From Akkermansia sp. (GTDB lineage: Bacteria > Verrucomicrobiota > Verrucomicrobiia > Verrucomicrobiales > Akkermansiaceae): a stretch of 46,102 nt of DNA. This document shows positions 24,799 to 34,096 of the stretch, piece after piece. Each line of letters starts with the position of its first letter. Within the stretch, counting starts at the first letter, position 1. Position numbers and translations under genes: made by a program. The notes beneath the pieces are model-generated. The model searched no databases, was not told where the DNA came from, and was given only the letters and a program-made list of their open reading frames with translations. The stretch is taken from positions 1-46,102 of the forward strand of contig JAKSOT010000007.1 in NCBI GenBank assembly GCA_024405455.1. The letters are read 5' to 3'.

Positions 24799-25136
24799 GC
24801 GCGGCTCTCCTTTCCGTATCCCGGGCAGCGCTGCTCCCAGCCGGGGAAGTTCCATTTCTGCGGGAAATCGCGGCATTGCTGCGGCTTCACGGGCTGGATG
24901 CGGCAGGTGTTGTCCACGTTGAGCATGATGCACGCGCCGTCCGCGGCCTCCGTGAGTGAAAGCCCGCGGCGGTTGCTCTGCAGGCGGCAGTATTGGTTGA
25001 TGAAGGCCTGCTCATCCAAATGCAGGAAGTCTGCAATGGCGGTGATGTCCCCCTCCGTCAGGCACACGTTTCCCTCCCAGCGGCAGCATGCGCCGCAGCG
25101 TTGGCAGGTGTGGGGCTGGGTGAGAGGGGTGGTCAT
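24795..25136 (-). CDS. YkgJ-family cysteine cluster protein
   Basis: The 113-residue protein has the family's CxxCxxCC at the start (CQRCGACCRW, Cys11, 14, 17, 18) plus Cys25 and two further cysteines in DNTCRIQPVKPQQCRDFP. The Cys set is predicted to bind zinc or an Fe-S cluster. The start is set at the ATG just before the cysteine box because a longer in-frame extension (to 25253) runs through tsaB and is low-complexity. Function of the family is not established. It overlaps the following transporter gene by ATGA and lies 10 bases after tsaB, so it is translated as part of the same run. Confidence 0.88.
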   Translation of the reverse strand: MTTPLTQPHTCQRCGACCRWEGNVCLTEGDITAIADFLHLDEQAFINQYCRLQSNRRGLSLTEAADGACIMLNVDNTCRIQPVKPQQCRDFPQKWNFPGWEQRCPGYGKESRA

Positions 25137-25146
25137 CGTAAGGGTG

Positions 25147-25779
25147 TCAGTGTGGGAATTCCCAGGGCTTGTGCTGGGCGTCCGTGATGTGCGGCGGGCG
25201 TACGTAGATGGGTTCGGCGGGCTTGGCGGCCAGCGCGGTGCGGGCGGTTTCATCCATGTTCAGCCATGTTTCCACCAAGCCCTGTGCCGTGGGAACGAGT
25301 CCGCAGCGCGCAATGTTGACGCTGCGCTTCTGTAAAACCTCGCATGTTTCCACGGAGGCAACGGGGGCGCCGCTCTTCAACAGGGTTTGCAGTTCCTCCG
25401 TGGTGATGACGGAAATGGCGCCGTCCGACTTGCGCAGGGTCCAGCCGCCGCGCTTGGCGTCGGAGATGATGCACTCGCCCTTCTTCGCCAGTTGGTCCCA
25501 AGAGGGCACGGCCACCAGCCTGGCACCGCGCACCATGGAGATGCCCACACCCGCGGCCAGCGCCACGCGCACGCCGCCGTAGCTGCCGGGGCCGGCGCCC
25601 ACCAGCACCGCATCCAGCGGGGAATCGCCCAGCGCATCCAGCGCGCGCTGCAGGGCGGGGAACAGGAATGCATCGTGGTTGCGCTCCGCATGCCAGGCGG
25701 ATTCCGCGGCAAAGGCACCGTCCCTGTACAGGCAGAGGGTGGCGTCCGCAACGGAGGTTTCTATGGCGAGGAGGTTCAT
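25147..25779 (-). CDS. tsaB: tRNA threonylcarbamoyladenosine biosynthesis protein TsaB
   Basis: The product is 210 residues. The ASKHA start LLAIETSVADATLCLYRDGA and the segment VLVGAGPGSYGGVRVALAAG identify TsaB (YeaZ), the non-catalytic partner of TsaD in making t6A37 on ANN-decoding tRNAs. It has the usual length and lacks the metal-binding histidines of TsaD. The C-terminal half is divergent. The start overlaps the prmA stop (ATGA). Confidence 0.9.
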   Translation of the reverse strand: MNLLAIETSVADATLCLYRDGAFAAESAWHAERNHDAFLFPALQRALDALGDSPLDAVLVGAGPGSYGGVRVALAAGVGISMVRGARLVAVPSWDQLAKKGECIISDAKRGGWTLRKSDGAISVITTEELQTLLKSGAPVASVETCEVLQKRSVNIARCGLVPTAQGLVETWLNMDETARTALAAKPAEPIYVRPPHITDAQHKPWEFPH

Positions 25780-26627
25780 GGGCGTGAGAGCAGGGCGGTG
25801 GTCCATTTGCCGCGCGACACTTTTTTCTGCAGCTTCAGCCCGGCGGCCTGGGCGGCTTGCAGCGTTTCCGGCCATTGGGTGTTCAGGATGCCGGAGACGA
25901 TGAGGACCCCCTGCGGCTTCATGGCGCGCAACAGCCGCGGAAACGCTTTCTGCAGCACCGCGGAGAACAGGTTGGCCAGCACTACGTCCGCCACCTCGGC
26001 CTTGGCGGGCTTCCACTTGAACACGTCCGCCTGGAACAGGCGCAGGTTCGGCGCGCCGCCGTTGCGCTTGATGTTGCGCTGCGCCACCTCCACGGCCTTG
26101 GGGTCGAAGTCGAACGCCACGGCGCGCGCCGCGCCCAGACGCAGCCCCGCCAGCGCCAGCACTCCCGTGCCGCAGCCGATGTCCGCCAGCGCCCATTCTT
26201 TATCCTGCAGCTCCCGCGCGCAGTCGCACAGCAGGCGTAGGCAGGTGGAGGTGGTGGCGTGGTTGCCCGTGCCGAACGCCTGCTCTGCCGGGAAGGTGAG
26301 CAGGATGCGGCCGGGGTATTTCCCTTGCAGCTGCGCCAGCACCTTCGGATTGTCCGATGCGGAAATCACCAGGCGGTCACGTATGATGAGCGGGGGCGTG
26401 TTTTCCGGCGCGGTGGCCGCCACCCAGTCCACGTCCTCCATGCGCTCCACGGAACCGCCGTGGCAGGCTTGCAGCACCAGAAGCTCATCCACGCTCTCCG
26501 CATACACGTCCAGCGACAGCGTGCGGGCTTGGAAGCCGGCGGACACCACGGCGCCGGGGAAGGGGCTGAGGCGTTGCTGCCAAAGCTCCTCCTGCGCGGC
26601 GGGTGCGCTCTTGTGCCACTTCCACAT
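25776..26627 (-). CDS. prmA: Ribosomal protein L11 methyltransferase
   Basis: The 283-residue protein shows the PrmA pattern: a divergent N-terminal substrate-recognition domain, then FPAEQAFGTGNHATTSTCLR and the SAM-binding DIGCGTGVLALAG, followed by FDFDPKAVEVAQRN and a VLANLFS motif in place of the usual NIL. It trimethylates L11. Gap to the fucosidase upstream is only 6 bases, an odd neighbour for a secreted glycosidase. No Shine-Dalgarno sequence is seen. Confidence 0.93.
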   Translation of the reverse strand: MWKWHKSAPAAQEELWQQRLSPFPGAVVSAGFQARTLSLDVYAESVDELLVLQACHGGSVERMEDVDWVAATAPENTPPLIIRDRLVISASDNPKVLAQLQGKYPGRILLTFPAEQAFGTGNHATTSTCLRLLCDCARELQDKEWALADIGCGTGVLALAGLRLGAARAVAFDFDPKAVEVAQRNIKRNGGAPNLRLFQADVFKWKPAKAEVADVVLANLFSAVLQKAFPRLLRAMKPQGVLIVSGILNTQWPETLQAAQAAGLKLQKKVSRGKWTTALLSRP

Positions 26628-26633
26628 GGTTGG

Positions 26634-28541
26634 TTATTTTGCGGGATAAATGTTGATTTCCGCTGCGGAGGAGCCGGAGCCCTCGACAGAGGAGATGGAT
26701 GAGAAACGGAAGAAGCGGGCCTCCACCGGCTTGAATTCCATGCGTTGCTCAATGGGGTTTTCGCGCAGGTTGCCGAACTCGCCCTCGCTCACTTTCTTCC
26801 ACTCCTTGCCGTCCAGGCTCACCTCGAAGGTGTAGTAGTCCGTCATGCCCTTCAGGTTGCCGTCCTGGCGCGGCGTGTAGGAGAACGCGGATATCTTGTG
26901 TTTCCTGCCCATGTCCACCGTGATGGGGTCCGGGCTCTTGCCGGAATACCAGAAGGTTCCCTCGTCCCCGTCTATGGCGGAGGCTCCCTTCTTGCTCTTC
27001 CAGTTTCCCTTGGGCAGGCCGGTGTCCTTCACCACCGGCGCGCTGATGTTCTCAATCTCCGGCATCTTGAGCAGGGAAAGCTCGCTGATGCACGGGCAGG
27101 CGCGGCTCCTGGTGATGCGCAGGCGCACCTTGTCCGTGGTGGTCACCGGAACGCGGCGCATCACCTGGTTGCCTATGCTCTTGCCGTGCTCGTCGGCTGC
27201 GTCAATCGTCACCCACTTGCCGTCCACCCAGGCATCCACGGCAAAATCCTGCACGCGCTGCCCCAAGCGTATCTGCTCACGCACGCGCACCACATCGAAC
27301 GTGGCGGGCTTTTTCAATTGCAACTCCACTTCTCCCGTGGTTTCCCGGTCGTCCGTACACCAGTATGTTTCAATGTTGCCGTCTGTCAGCTTCTCAGGAC
27401 CGAATTTTTTGGCGTCTCCGCCGCGCACGTTGCTGGCCTTGCCCGTGGCCCCCTTGGCAAAATCCGTCGCCAGCAGCTTGCTGCGGGCTTCCCCGAAGCG
27501 CAGCAGGGCTTCCACATCTGCCGCATCCAGCTCCCCGTCACGGTTCACTGCCACGTTCAGGATGAGGTTCGCCCCATGCCCCACGCTTTTCATGTACACC
27601 TCATCCATGAGGTGCTGCACGCTCTTTACGCGCCCCGCCTGGTTGGCGTGCCAGAACCAGCCCGTGCCGTTGATGGGGGTGTCCGCTTCCAGCGGCATCC
27701 ACTTCTCGTCTGCGGGCGCCTTGTCCCGCAGGGTGCGAGTATGCTTTTTCACATGGGTTTCCTGCTCAACGGCGGCATTCCAGCACGGGTACGCCACATT
27801 GCCCTTTTCATTGCCGCCCCAGTAGACATCCCCGCTGGTGCCCGCCCCCCACACAATGCAGTTGGGTTGCAGCTTGCGGATGTTCTTGACTATGTGCGGA
27901 AAGTCATAGTAGGTGTCTGGATTGCCTATGTTGCGGTTCTCCTTGGCTCCGCCATAGTAGCCGTCGCCGCCGTTGGCCCCGTCAAACCATATCTCGAACA
28001 TGTCCCCGTATTTGCCGAGCAGCTCGCCGATTTGCTTATAAAAGACCTTGAGGTACCCGGGGCGCCCGTATTCCGCGCAATTGCGGTCCCATGGGGAAAC
28101 ATATATCCCCATGCGGATGCCCTGCTCCTTGCAGGCGTGGGAGAATTCCCTCGCCACGTCTCCCTTGCCCTTTTTCCACGGACTTTGGGAGATGTTGTGC
28201 TTGGTGGATTTTGTTTGCCACAGGCAGAACCCGTCGTGATGCTTGGCTGTGTAGATCATGCCTTTCATCCCGGCTTGCTTGAAGGTGGAAACGATTTTGT
28301 TCGCATCAAACTTGCTGGGGTTGAACATGCCGGGATCCTCGTCCCCGTAGCCCCACTCCCTGCCGGTGTAGGTGTTGAGGCCGAAGTGGACGAAGGCGTA
28401 CCACTCCAAGCGCTGCCACTGAAGCTGCTGTTCCGTTGGCACGGCGCCGCATGGCGCGGGAGGATTGGCCGCTTCAGATATTGAAGCTGCCAAGCACGTA
28501 ACCACTGACAGAAGCTGGCGGGTTTTGCTGCGAGAAAACAT
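26634..28541 (-). CDS. Secreted alpha-L-fucosidase, GH29, with C-terminal F5/8C (CBM32-like) domain
   Basis: The 635-residue protein begins with a signal peptide (FSRSKTRQLLSVVTCLAASI, cleavage near Ala24). The GH29 barrel has HHDGF (101-105), nucleophile Asp187 in EIWFDGAN, and a candidate acid/base Glu285 in WMPLEADT. After the barrel there is a jelly-roll-like region (about 385-500, containing ACPCISELSLLKM) and a second F5/8C-like module (about 510-635, TDYYTFEVSLDGKEWKKV). It hydrolyses terminal alpha-L-fucose, consistent with mucin or host-glycan use. It is the shorter-anchored twin of the next gene upstream. The ATG at 28541 is preferred over 28580 because it begins the signal peptide. 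Confidence 0.93.
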   Translation of the reverse strand: MFSRSKTRQLLSVVTCLAASISEAANPPAPCGAVPTEQQLQWQRLEWYAFVHFGLNTYTGREWGYGDEDPGMFNPSKFDANKIVSTFKQAGMKGMIYTAKHHDGFCLWQTKSTKHNISQSPWKKGKGDVAREFSHACKEQGIRMGIYVSPWDRNCAEYGRPGYLKVFYKQIGELLGKYGDMFEIWFDGANGGDGYYGGAKENRNIGNPDTYYDFPHIVKNIRKLQPNCIVWGAGTSGDVYWGGNEKGNVAYPCWNAAVEQETHVKKHTRTLRDKAPADEKWMPLEADTPINGTGWFWHANQAGRVKSVQHLMDEVYMKSVGHGANLILNVAVNRDGELDAADVEALLRFGEARSKLLATDFAKGATGKASNVRGGDAKKFGPEKLTDGNIETYWCTDDRETTGEVELQLKKPATFDVVRVREQIRLGQRVQDFAVDAWVDGKWVTIDAADEHGKSIGNQVMRRVPVTTTDKVRLRITRSRACPCISELSLLKMPEIENISAPVVKDTGLPKGNWKSKKGASAIDGDEGTFWYSGKSPDPITVDMGRKHKISAFSYTPRQDGNLKGMTDYYTFEVSLDGKEWKKVSEGEFGNLRENPIEQRMEFKPVEARFFRFSSISSVEGSGSSAAEINIYPAK

Positions 28542-28592
28542 GACTAGGGAATGTCTCTTGCTGTCGGTGTGTGTATGCACGGGCTGAGGTGG

Positions 28593-30299
28593 TTAGGCGT
28601 CCTTTCGCCCGAGGCGGCGCTTCCTGACAATAAAGGCAACGGCCAGGATAACCAGCAGCGCACATCCCGCCGCGCCCGGTACAAGCAGGTTGTTGCGGAC
28701 GATTCGGTCCTTGATGCGCTGCAGCAGGGGAGTCGGCGCCAGAGACTTGATTTCGCTCGGGGTGAGTTCGCACTCTTTGGGCATTTTGAGCAGGGAAAGC
28801 TCGCTGATGCACGGGCAGGCGCGGCTCTTGGTGATGCGCAGGCGAACCTTGTCCGTGGTGGTGGGTTTTACGTTGCGCATGACTTGGTAGCCTATGCTCT
28901 TGGTGCCGTTTAGGCCGGGCGCCTCGTTGTCTATCGTCTCCCATTTGCCGTCCACCCATGCATCCACGGCAAAGTTTTGCACCCGTTGTCCAAGGCGTAT
29001 CTGCTCACGGATCCGTACAATATCAAATGTGGCAGGCTCTTTGAGCTGCAACACAACCTCTCCCGTTTTCAATTCATCGTCTGTGCACCAGTATGATTCC
29101 AAATCGCCGTCTGTCAGGTGCTGGGGGCCGAAATGTTCGGCATCGCCCCCGCGTACGTTGCTCGCTTCCCCCTTGGCGTCCAGGGCATAGTCTGTTGCCA
29201 AGAGTTGGCGGCGCAAATCAGCGAAATGCAAGAGGGTCTTCACGTCTGCAGGATCCAGCTCGCCATCGCTGTTTACGCCAAGGTCCAAGATGAGGTTGGC
29301 ACCGTAGCCCACGCTTTTCATGTATACCTCGTTCATGAGGTGACGCACGGGTTTTACGCGGTTGCCCTGGTTGGGATGCCAGAACCAGCCGGCATGGTTG
29401 ATGGTGGTGTCAGCCTCCATGGTAAGCCATTTTTCAGATTCGAAGGGAGTGTCGGGCAGTTTGCGTTGCGCCATGCTGTTCTGCTTCAGGTCGTCCACGG
29501 ACACGACGTTCCAATGCGGGTAAGCCACAAAGCCCTTCTCAGAGCGTCCCCAAGTGGCGTCGCCTTGCCAGTAGGCGCTCCAGATAATGCAGTTGGGCTG
29601 ATTGGAGCGTATGAGTTGCACGATATGGGAAAAATTGTAATAGTCCGCGGCATTGTCGAAGTTGATGTTCCGTTTTTCCCTGGCGCCGCCGTAGTATCCG
29701 TCTCCCCCGGCGGCGCCGTCGAACCAGAATTCAAAAATGTCGCCGTAGTTGTGCAGCAGCTCTTCTATTTGCTTGTAATATACGGTCAGATAGCCGGGTT
29801 TCCCGTATTCTGCATTGTTGCGGTCCCAAGGGGAGAGATAGGCTCCAAAGAGCATATCCTGATTTTTACAGGCTTCCGCGAATTCTCGCACCACATCTCC
29901 ATGCCCGTCCTTCCATGGCGATTTTGTGATATTGTATTCGGTGGATTGGGTTGGCCACAGGCAGAAGCCATCATGGTGCTTGGCCGTGTAAATCATGCCT
30001 TTCATGCCTGCCTGTTTGAAGGTGGCGACAATTTTGTTGGCGTCAAACTTGGAGGGGTTGAACAACGTGGGGTCTTCGTCGCCGTAGCCCCATTCCCTGT
30101 TAGTGTAGGTGTTGAGCCCGAAATGGACGAAGGCGTACCATTCCATGCGTTGCCATTTGATTTGCTGTTCCGTGGGCACTGCGCCGTAGGGAGCGGGAGG
30201 TGCCGTGTTTTGGGAGACACCTGAGGTGGAGGTAATGGCGATGCCGCCAAGAATAACGGCCAGAGCCAACAATGAGGTGATGATGTGTTTTGTTTTCAT
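28593..30299 (-). CDS. Alpha-L-fucosidase, GH29, with C-terminal membrane anchor
   Basis: The 568-residue protein has a signal peptide (about 1-29), a GH29 barrel (HHDGF at 108-112, nucleophile Asp194 in EFWFDGAA, candidate Glu295 in WLTMEADT) and one F5/8C-like region. It then departs from its twin: the second module is replaced by a helix and basic tail (LLVPGAAGCALLVILAVAFI then RKRRLGRKD), which should hold it in a membrane or act as a sorting tail. The two enzymes are similar through the barrel and clearly arose by tandem duplication. The gene overlaps the DUF4340 gene (ATGA at 30296-30299). Confidence 0.93.
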   Translation of the reverse strand: MKTKHIITSLLALAVILGGIAITSTSGVSQNTAPPAPYGAVPTEQQIKWQRMEWYAFVHFGLNTYTNREWGYGDEDPTLFNPSKFDANKIVATFKQAGMKGMIYTAKHHDGFCLWPTQSTEYNITKSPWKDGHGDVVREFAEACKNQDMLFGAYLSPWDRNNAEYGKPGYLTVYYKQIEELLHNYGDIFEFWFDGAAGGDGYYGGAREKRNINFDNAADYYNFSHIVQLIRSNQPNCIIWSAYWQGDATWGRSEKGFVAYPHWNVVSVDDLKQNSMAQRKLPDTPFESEKWLTMEADTTINHAGWFWHPNQGNRVKPVRHLMNEVYMKSVGYGANLILDLGVNSDGELDPADVKTLLHFADLRRQLLATDYALDAKGEASNVRGGDAEHFGPQHLTDGDLESYWCTDDELKTGEVVLQLKEPATFDIVRIREQIRLGQRVQNFAVDAWVDGKWETIDNEAPGLNGTKSIGYQVMRNVKPTTTDKVRLRITKSRACPCISELSLLKMPKECELTPSEIKSLAPTPLLQRIKDRIVRNNLLVPGAAGCALLVILAVAFIVRKRRLGRKDA

Positions 30300-32527
30300 A
30301 AGTCTAACATGTCTCCGGCAAGCCCCTGCGCGTCTTCATAGCGCAGAATGAAGAGTTCACCCGTCTCCTTGAGCCTGCCGTAGAAGAAGGGGGTGTCCGA
30401 TGTGTTGTCTCCCGGCACGATTTCGATTGTCCGGGTTTCCTTGTGAGTCTTTTGCTTGGCATCCGCGGCGCGCAGGGGCTCCTCCTCCTCTGCGGCGGTG
30501 AGCAGTTCCTCCGGCGTGCCTTCCGAGGTGTCCACCTCGGTTTGGGGCGCGTCCGCCAGCGCGGCTTCCTCCGGCGCATCCGCCAGCTCCAGCTCCACCT
30601 TCACGGTGAACACGGGCTTCTCCAGCGCCTTGAGGGCGTCCTCGTCCGTGGCGTCCAGCCATTGGGAGACCTTGAGCTGCTGGAGGCTGCGCAGGTAGTA
30701 CTCCGCTCGGTGGATGTTGATGTTGGGGGTTACGTCCTTGTCACCCAGCTTGCCGGTCCAGGATTCGCCGATGTGGTCGTAGTCCATCACGAGTGGGGCC
30801 TGCCTGTACCCGAGGGTGAGCCTGCGGACAGCGGCGAGGGGGATAGCCGTGACGTTCTTGGATTTCCACTTGGCGGCGCGCAGGGAGATGAGGCGTGTGA
30901 ACTTGGTGTTGAGGCGGTAGACGGAGCTGCCGCCCAGCTCCATGCCGAACCACGCCTTCTTGCCGGACTTGGGGTCGGCATGGCGGCCGATGAGGAAGGT
31001 GCGCGCCTCGCGGTCCTTCACCAGCGGCAGGTCGCAGCCGAAGATGACGGCGCGCACGTTGCACGGGTTGGGCAGCACGGAGAGCACGTAGTTGGGCGCG
31101 TCCAGCCCGTACTGAGCCGCCATGGCGCGCGGGTCCTCGCCCGGCGCGGCGTCCGCCGCCACCTCGTCCACGGGTATCTCGCGCATGCCGTGCAACAGGC
31201 TCACCGCGGCGTTGGTGTCGGCGGGCTTGTAGGGCTTGCCGGCCTCGGAGTACATCCATTGGTCGTTGATGCCGCCTTCCGTGTTGCCGGGAATCTTGAC
31301 CAGGCTGATGGCATCCGCGGACTGCATGGAGCGGATGGAGAGGCGTGCCACGTCGTTGGCGGCCAGGTCGGAGAACTGGTGGGAGCGCAGCTGGTCGGCG
31401 GAAAGCTCCAGGTTGCGGGTGTAGGCGGGGTGGTTGCCGGAGCGAATCTGCCCCAGGGCCTTCTCCGGCAGCACGGGCAGCTCCAGGATGGCGCCCATGA
31501 GCGTGGCGTAGCTGCCGCCGCGCTGTACGTCCGGCGCGGCCTGCAGCAGGAACACGGAATCGCGGTCCGGCACCTTGGCGTAGCGATAGGTGCGCTTGTC
31601 GTTCGCGTCCTCGAACTCCGGGTACAGGTCCAGCACCATGGGCTGCTCGCCCCAAGAGCCGTGCAGCTCCACCTGCATTTCCGGCTTGCCCTCCAGCTTG
31701 ACGTCCGCCGGGTTGAGCACGTGCCGCGCCCGCAGCTTCAGCAGGTCCAGCAGAAATCCATCCGCCTTCTCGCCGTCGCCAGCCGCCAGGAACGGCGCCG
31801 TCACCGCCCATGCGGACTCCGCGCTCGCTCGCGCCAGTTGCACGGCCCTCTGCCCCTCCCGCCGCAGCGTGAAGCTCAGGATGCTGTCGGGGTCGAAGAG
31901 CAGGGGATGCGGGTCGCGCAGGCCCTCCAGCCCCTCCTTGAAGACGGGCAGGATGTTGCAGGTGACCACGTGGATGCGCTTGTCTCGGCCGTAGAAATCC
32001 GTTCTCAGGTAGACGGTGGGGATGATGTCCTTGCCGTTTCCGGCATCGGCCATCCATGGGGTGGAGCTGCCGAGGGTGAAGCGTGCCACGGTGTGGCGCT
32101 TGCCCTGCTCGTGGGAGGGCGCCTTGAGGGTGATGGTGTGGGGGGTGGTTTCCACGCCGTACTCGCGCAGGCTTTGGCGTGTGGTGTTGTTGAGGGGAAG
32201 GGAATCCACCAGCCGCGTGTTGGCGGTGAAGGTGAGGATGGCCTCTACAGCGCCCGCCGACATGCGGTCGCGGAAGGGCTTTTCTATCCACCACACGCCG
32301 TTGGCGTCCTTCTGGCACACGATTTCGTCGTGCAGGTCGCGGATGCGTATCCAGTCCACGTTCTCCAGCTGCGCCAGGTTGGCTTGGGAGAAGAGAGGCT
32401 CGCCCGGGGCGAAGCGGTACCAGCCCGTGATGGAGGACAGGTTGCCGTCGCGCACCTCCACCCCTACCAAGGCTGCGCAGAGCGCTGCCATGACAGCCAG
32501 GACGGTGGTCTTGAGGGTGGCGTGCAT
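30296..32527 (-). CDS. DUF4340 domain protein of the Gld-type ABC system
   Basis: The 743-residue protein has an N-terminal hydrophobic segment (about 5-25, TVLAVMAALCAALVGVEV) and a large soluble part. The first third carries the DUF4340 pattern, QLENVDWIRIRDLHDEIVCQ followed by WWIEKPFRDRMSAGAV and LVDSLPLNN. The C terminus is acidic and low-complexity (around 660-700). DUF4340 genes nearly always follow the GldG-type gene of a gliding or lipoprotein-like ABC unit; here it is 14 bases downstream of gldG. Role is unknown; it likely acts on the periplasmic side. The stop overlaps the fucosidase start. Confidence 0.85.
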   Translation of the reverse strand: MHATLKTTVLAVMAALCAALVGVEVRDGNLSSITGWYRFAPGEPLFSQANLAQLENVDWIRIRDLHDEIVCQKDANGVWWIEKPFRDRMSAGAVEAILTFTANTRLVDSLPLNNTTRQSLREYGVETTPHTITLKAPSHEQGKRHTVARFTLGSSTPWMADAGNGKDIIPTVYLRTDFYGRDKRIHVVTCNILPVFKEGLEGLRDPHPLLFDPDSILSFTLRREGQRAVQLARASAESAWAVTAPFLAAGDGEKADGFLLDLLKLRARHVLNPADVKLEGKPEMQVELHGSWGEQPMVLDLYPEFEDANDKRTYRYAKVPDRDSVFLLQAAPDVQRGGSYATLMGAILELPVLPEKALGQIRSGNHPAYTRNLELSADQLRSHQFSDLAANDVARLSIRSMQSADAISLVKIPGNTEGGINDQWMYSEAGKPYKPADTNAAVSLLHGMREIPVDEVAADAAPGEDPRAMAAQYGLDAPNYVLSVLPNPCNVRAVIFGCDLPLVKDREARTFLIGRHADPKSGKKAWFGMELGGSSVYRLNTKFTRLISLRAAKWKSKNVTAIPLAAVRRLTLGYRQAPLVMDYDHIGESWTGKLGDKDVTPNINIHRAEYYLRSLQQLKVSQWLDATDEDALKALEKPVFTVKVELELADAPEEAALADAPQTEVDTSEGTPEELLTAAEEEEPLRAADAKQKTHKETRTIEIVPGDNTSDTPFFYGRLKETGELFILRYEDAQGLAGDMLDL

Positions 32528-32541
32528 CGTTTAAACTGGTG

Positions 32542-34071
32542 TCAGTGGCGGCGGGTGTTCCAGATGAGAAGGGCGACGAGCAGCGCCAGCAGCGGCATCA
32601 CCAGCAGGGTGAGCGTCTCCAGCATGCTGCGGGAATGCCGGTTCAGGTCGATCTTCACCGTCATGTCGTGGTTGGCGCTCTTGCCGGCGTACTCCGGGCG
32701 CGCGCACATCCACGACCACAGGGAGTACAGGTAGTCGCGCTGCTCGGCGCGCGCGTTCTCGCGCAGCAGCATGTCCGTGCTGCCCAGCACCATCAGGGTG
32801 GACATGTCGTTGGGGTATTTCGGGTTGCCGCGGGTCACGGCTGCGGCCAGGCAGAGCGGACCCTCGCGGTCCTCCCGCGGCGTGAACGTGGGGTTGAGCT
32901 CCAGCCGCGTCTCGCCGTAGTATTCGTCCGTTGTCATCAGCAGCGGGAACACCGTCAGCTTGCGCATGTTCGCCTCGCTCTCGTCCGCGTGCTCCAGGGT
33001 GAGCGACATGCACTGGCCCTCCACGTGGGTGGTGCCGTTCCAGAAGGATTTGGTGCAGTTGAGGCCGCGGGGGAAGACGGCGGAGATGTCGAAGTACGCG
33101 CGGCTGCGGTCGCGCAGCAGCACGCGGTCGGCGTTGGGGCGCACGCCCTGCTCGCGCAGGAAGCGGTAGAGGTACGGCAGCTTCTCCGGGTTGGACGGGT
33201 TGAGCGCCACGAACACGGAGTTGCGGCCCTCCCGCTCCCAGAACTCCCGCACCACGTCCATCTCCTTCTCCGTGAAGTCGGATGACGGCGAAACAATCAG
33301 CAGGCCCTCCGCGTCGTCCGGCAGCTTGCCCACGTTCGCCACGTCCACCCAGGAGAGCTGGATGTTCAGCGAGTTCGTGATGTCGCCGATGAGCTCCAGC
33401 AGCTTCTGGTCGTCGCGCGAGACGCCGCCTTTGCCCTCCACGGCGTACATGTGGCGCATCTGGCCCTCCACGGCCTCGGTGAGCGCGCCGCACACCACCT
33501 CGTCCATCACCAGCGCCACCGTGCGGCGGGTTTCGTCCGGCAGGGTCTCGTACTTCACGAACGCGGTGCCGGGGCGGATGCGCACATGCTGGCGGTCGCC
33601 CTGCTGCTCCTCGAATGTCTTGATGGGCACGGAGCAGTCCTTTCGTGCGTCCACCACGCAGAGGTTCTGGTTGAAGTCGATGCCGTAGATTTGGGAAATC
33701 TCGCGAGCGCGGTTGGGCTGGCGCATGGGGTCGAAAAACTCCACCTCCACCTTGCCGTTGCCGTGGCGCACGTACTCCTCCAGCAGGTAGCGCATGCGGG
33801 CGTAGTTGGGCGTGGAGCGCTTGAAGGCGAAGATGATGCGCACGGGTGTCTCGCGCTGCTGGATGCGCTCGCTCTGGAGCACGTTGCGCGTGCGCTCGGA
33901 GATGGAGAAGCGCTGCTCCTCGCCGGTGAGGTCCTTGCGGGCGTACTCGTGGCAGCCGATGTAGTTGCAGGCCAGTACAATGACGGCTAGCAGGAGGAGG
34001 TTGAGCCAAGCGAGCGGGTTGCCCTTGGGTTTGCGGGCATCCGGATGCCCCGTGTAGTCGTTCTTGCTCAT
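32542..34071 (-). CDS. gldG: GldG-family ABC system accessory protein
   Basis: The 509-residue protein has one N-terminal helix (about 18-38, LAWLNLLLLAVIVLACNYIG) and a C-terminal helix (about 485-507, TLTLLVMPLLALLVALLIW). Between them lies a periplasmic domain with the family sequences RFSISERTRNVLQSE, VRIIFAFKRSTPNYARMRYL and EFFDPMRQPNRAREIS. GldG is a partner of the GldA/GldF ABC unit known from Bacteroidota gliding, but similar sets occur in non-motile bacteria. The ATG at 34071 is chosen because a longer frame (to 34125) adds a sequence without helix or signal. Confidence 0.88.
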   Translation of the reverse strand: MSKNDYTGHPDARKPKGNPLAWLNLLLLAVIVLACNYIGCHEYARKDLTGEEQRFSISERTRNVLQSERIQQRETPVRIIFAFKRSTPNYARMRYLLEEYVRHGNGKVEVEFFDPMRQPNRAREISQIYGIDFNQNLCVVDARKDCSVPIKTFEEQQGDRQHVRIRPGTAFVKYETLPDETRRTVALVMDEVVCGALTEAVEGQMRHMYAVEGKGGVSRDDQKLLELIGDITNSLNIQLSWVDVANVGKLPDDAEGLLIVSPSSDFTEKEMDVVREFWEREGRNSVFVALNPSNPEKLPYLYRFLREQGVRPNADRVLLRDRSRAYFDISAVFPRGLNCTKSFWNGTTHVEGQCMSLTLEHADESEANMRKLTVFPLLMTTDEYYGETRLELNPTFTPREDREGPLCLAAAVTRGNPKYPNDMSTLMVLGSTDMLLRENARAEQRDYLYSLWSWMCARPEYAGKSANHDMTVKIDLNRHSRSMLETLTLLVMPLLALLVALLIWNTRRH

Positions 34072-34096
34072 GGAAAATGGGGAAAGGATGTTTGGG

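Noticed and set aside
24795..25253. Longer start (25253) for the cysteine cluster protein
   Set aside because: The extra N-terminal residues overlap tsaB, are Pro/Ser/Thr-rich and do not belong to the family.
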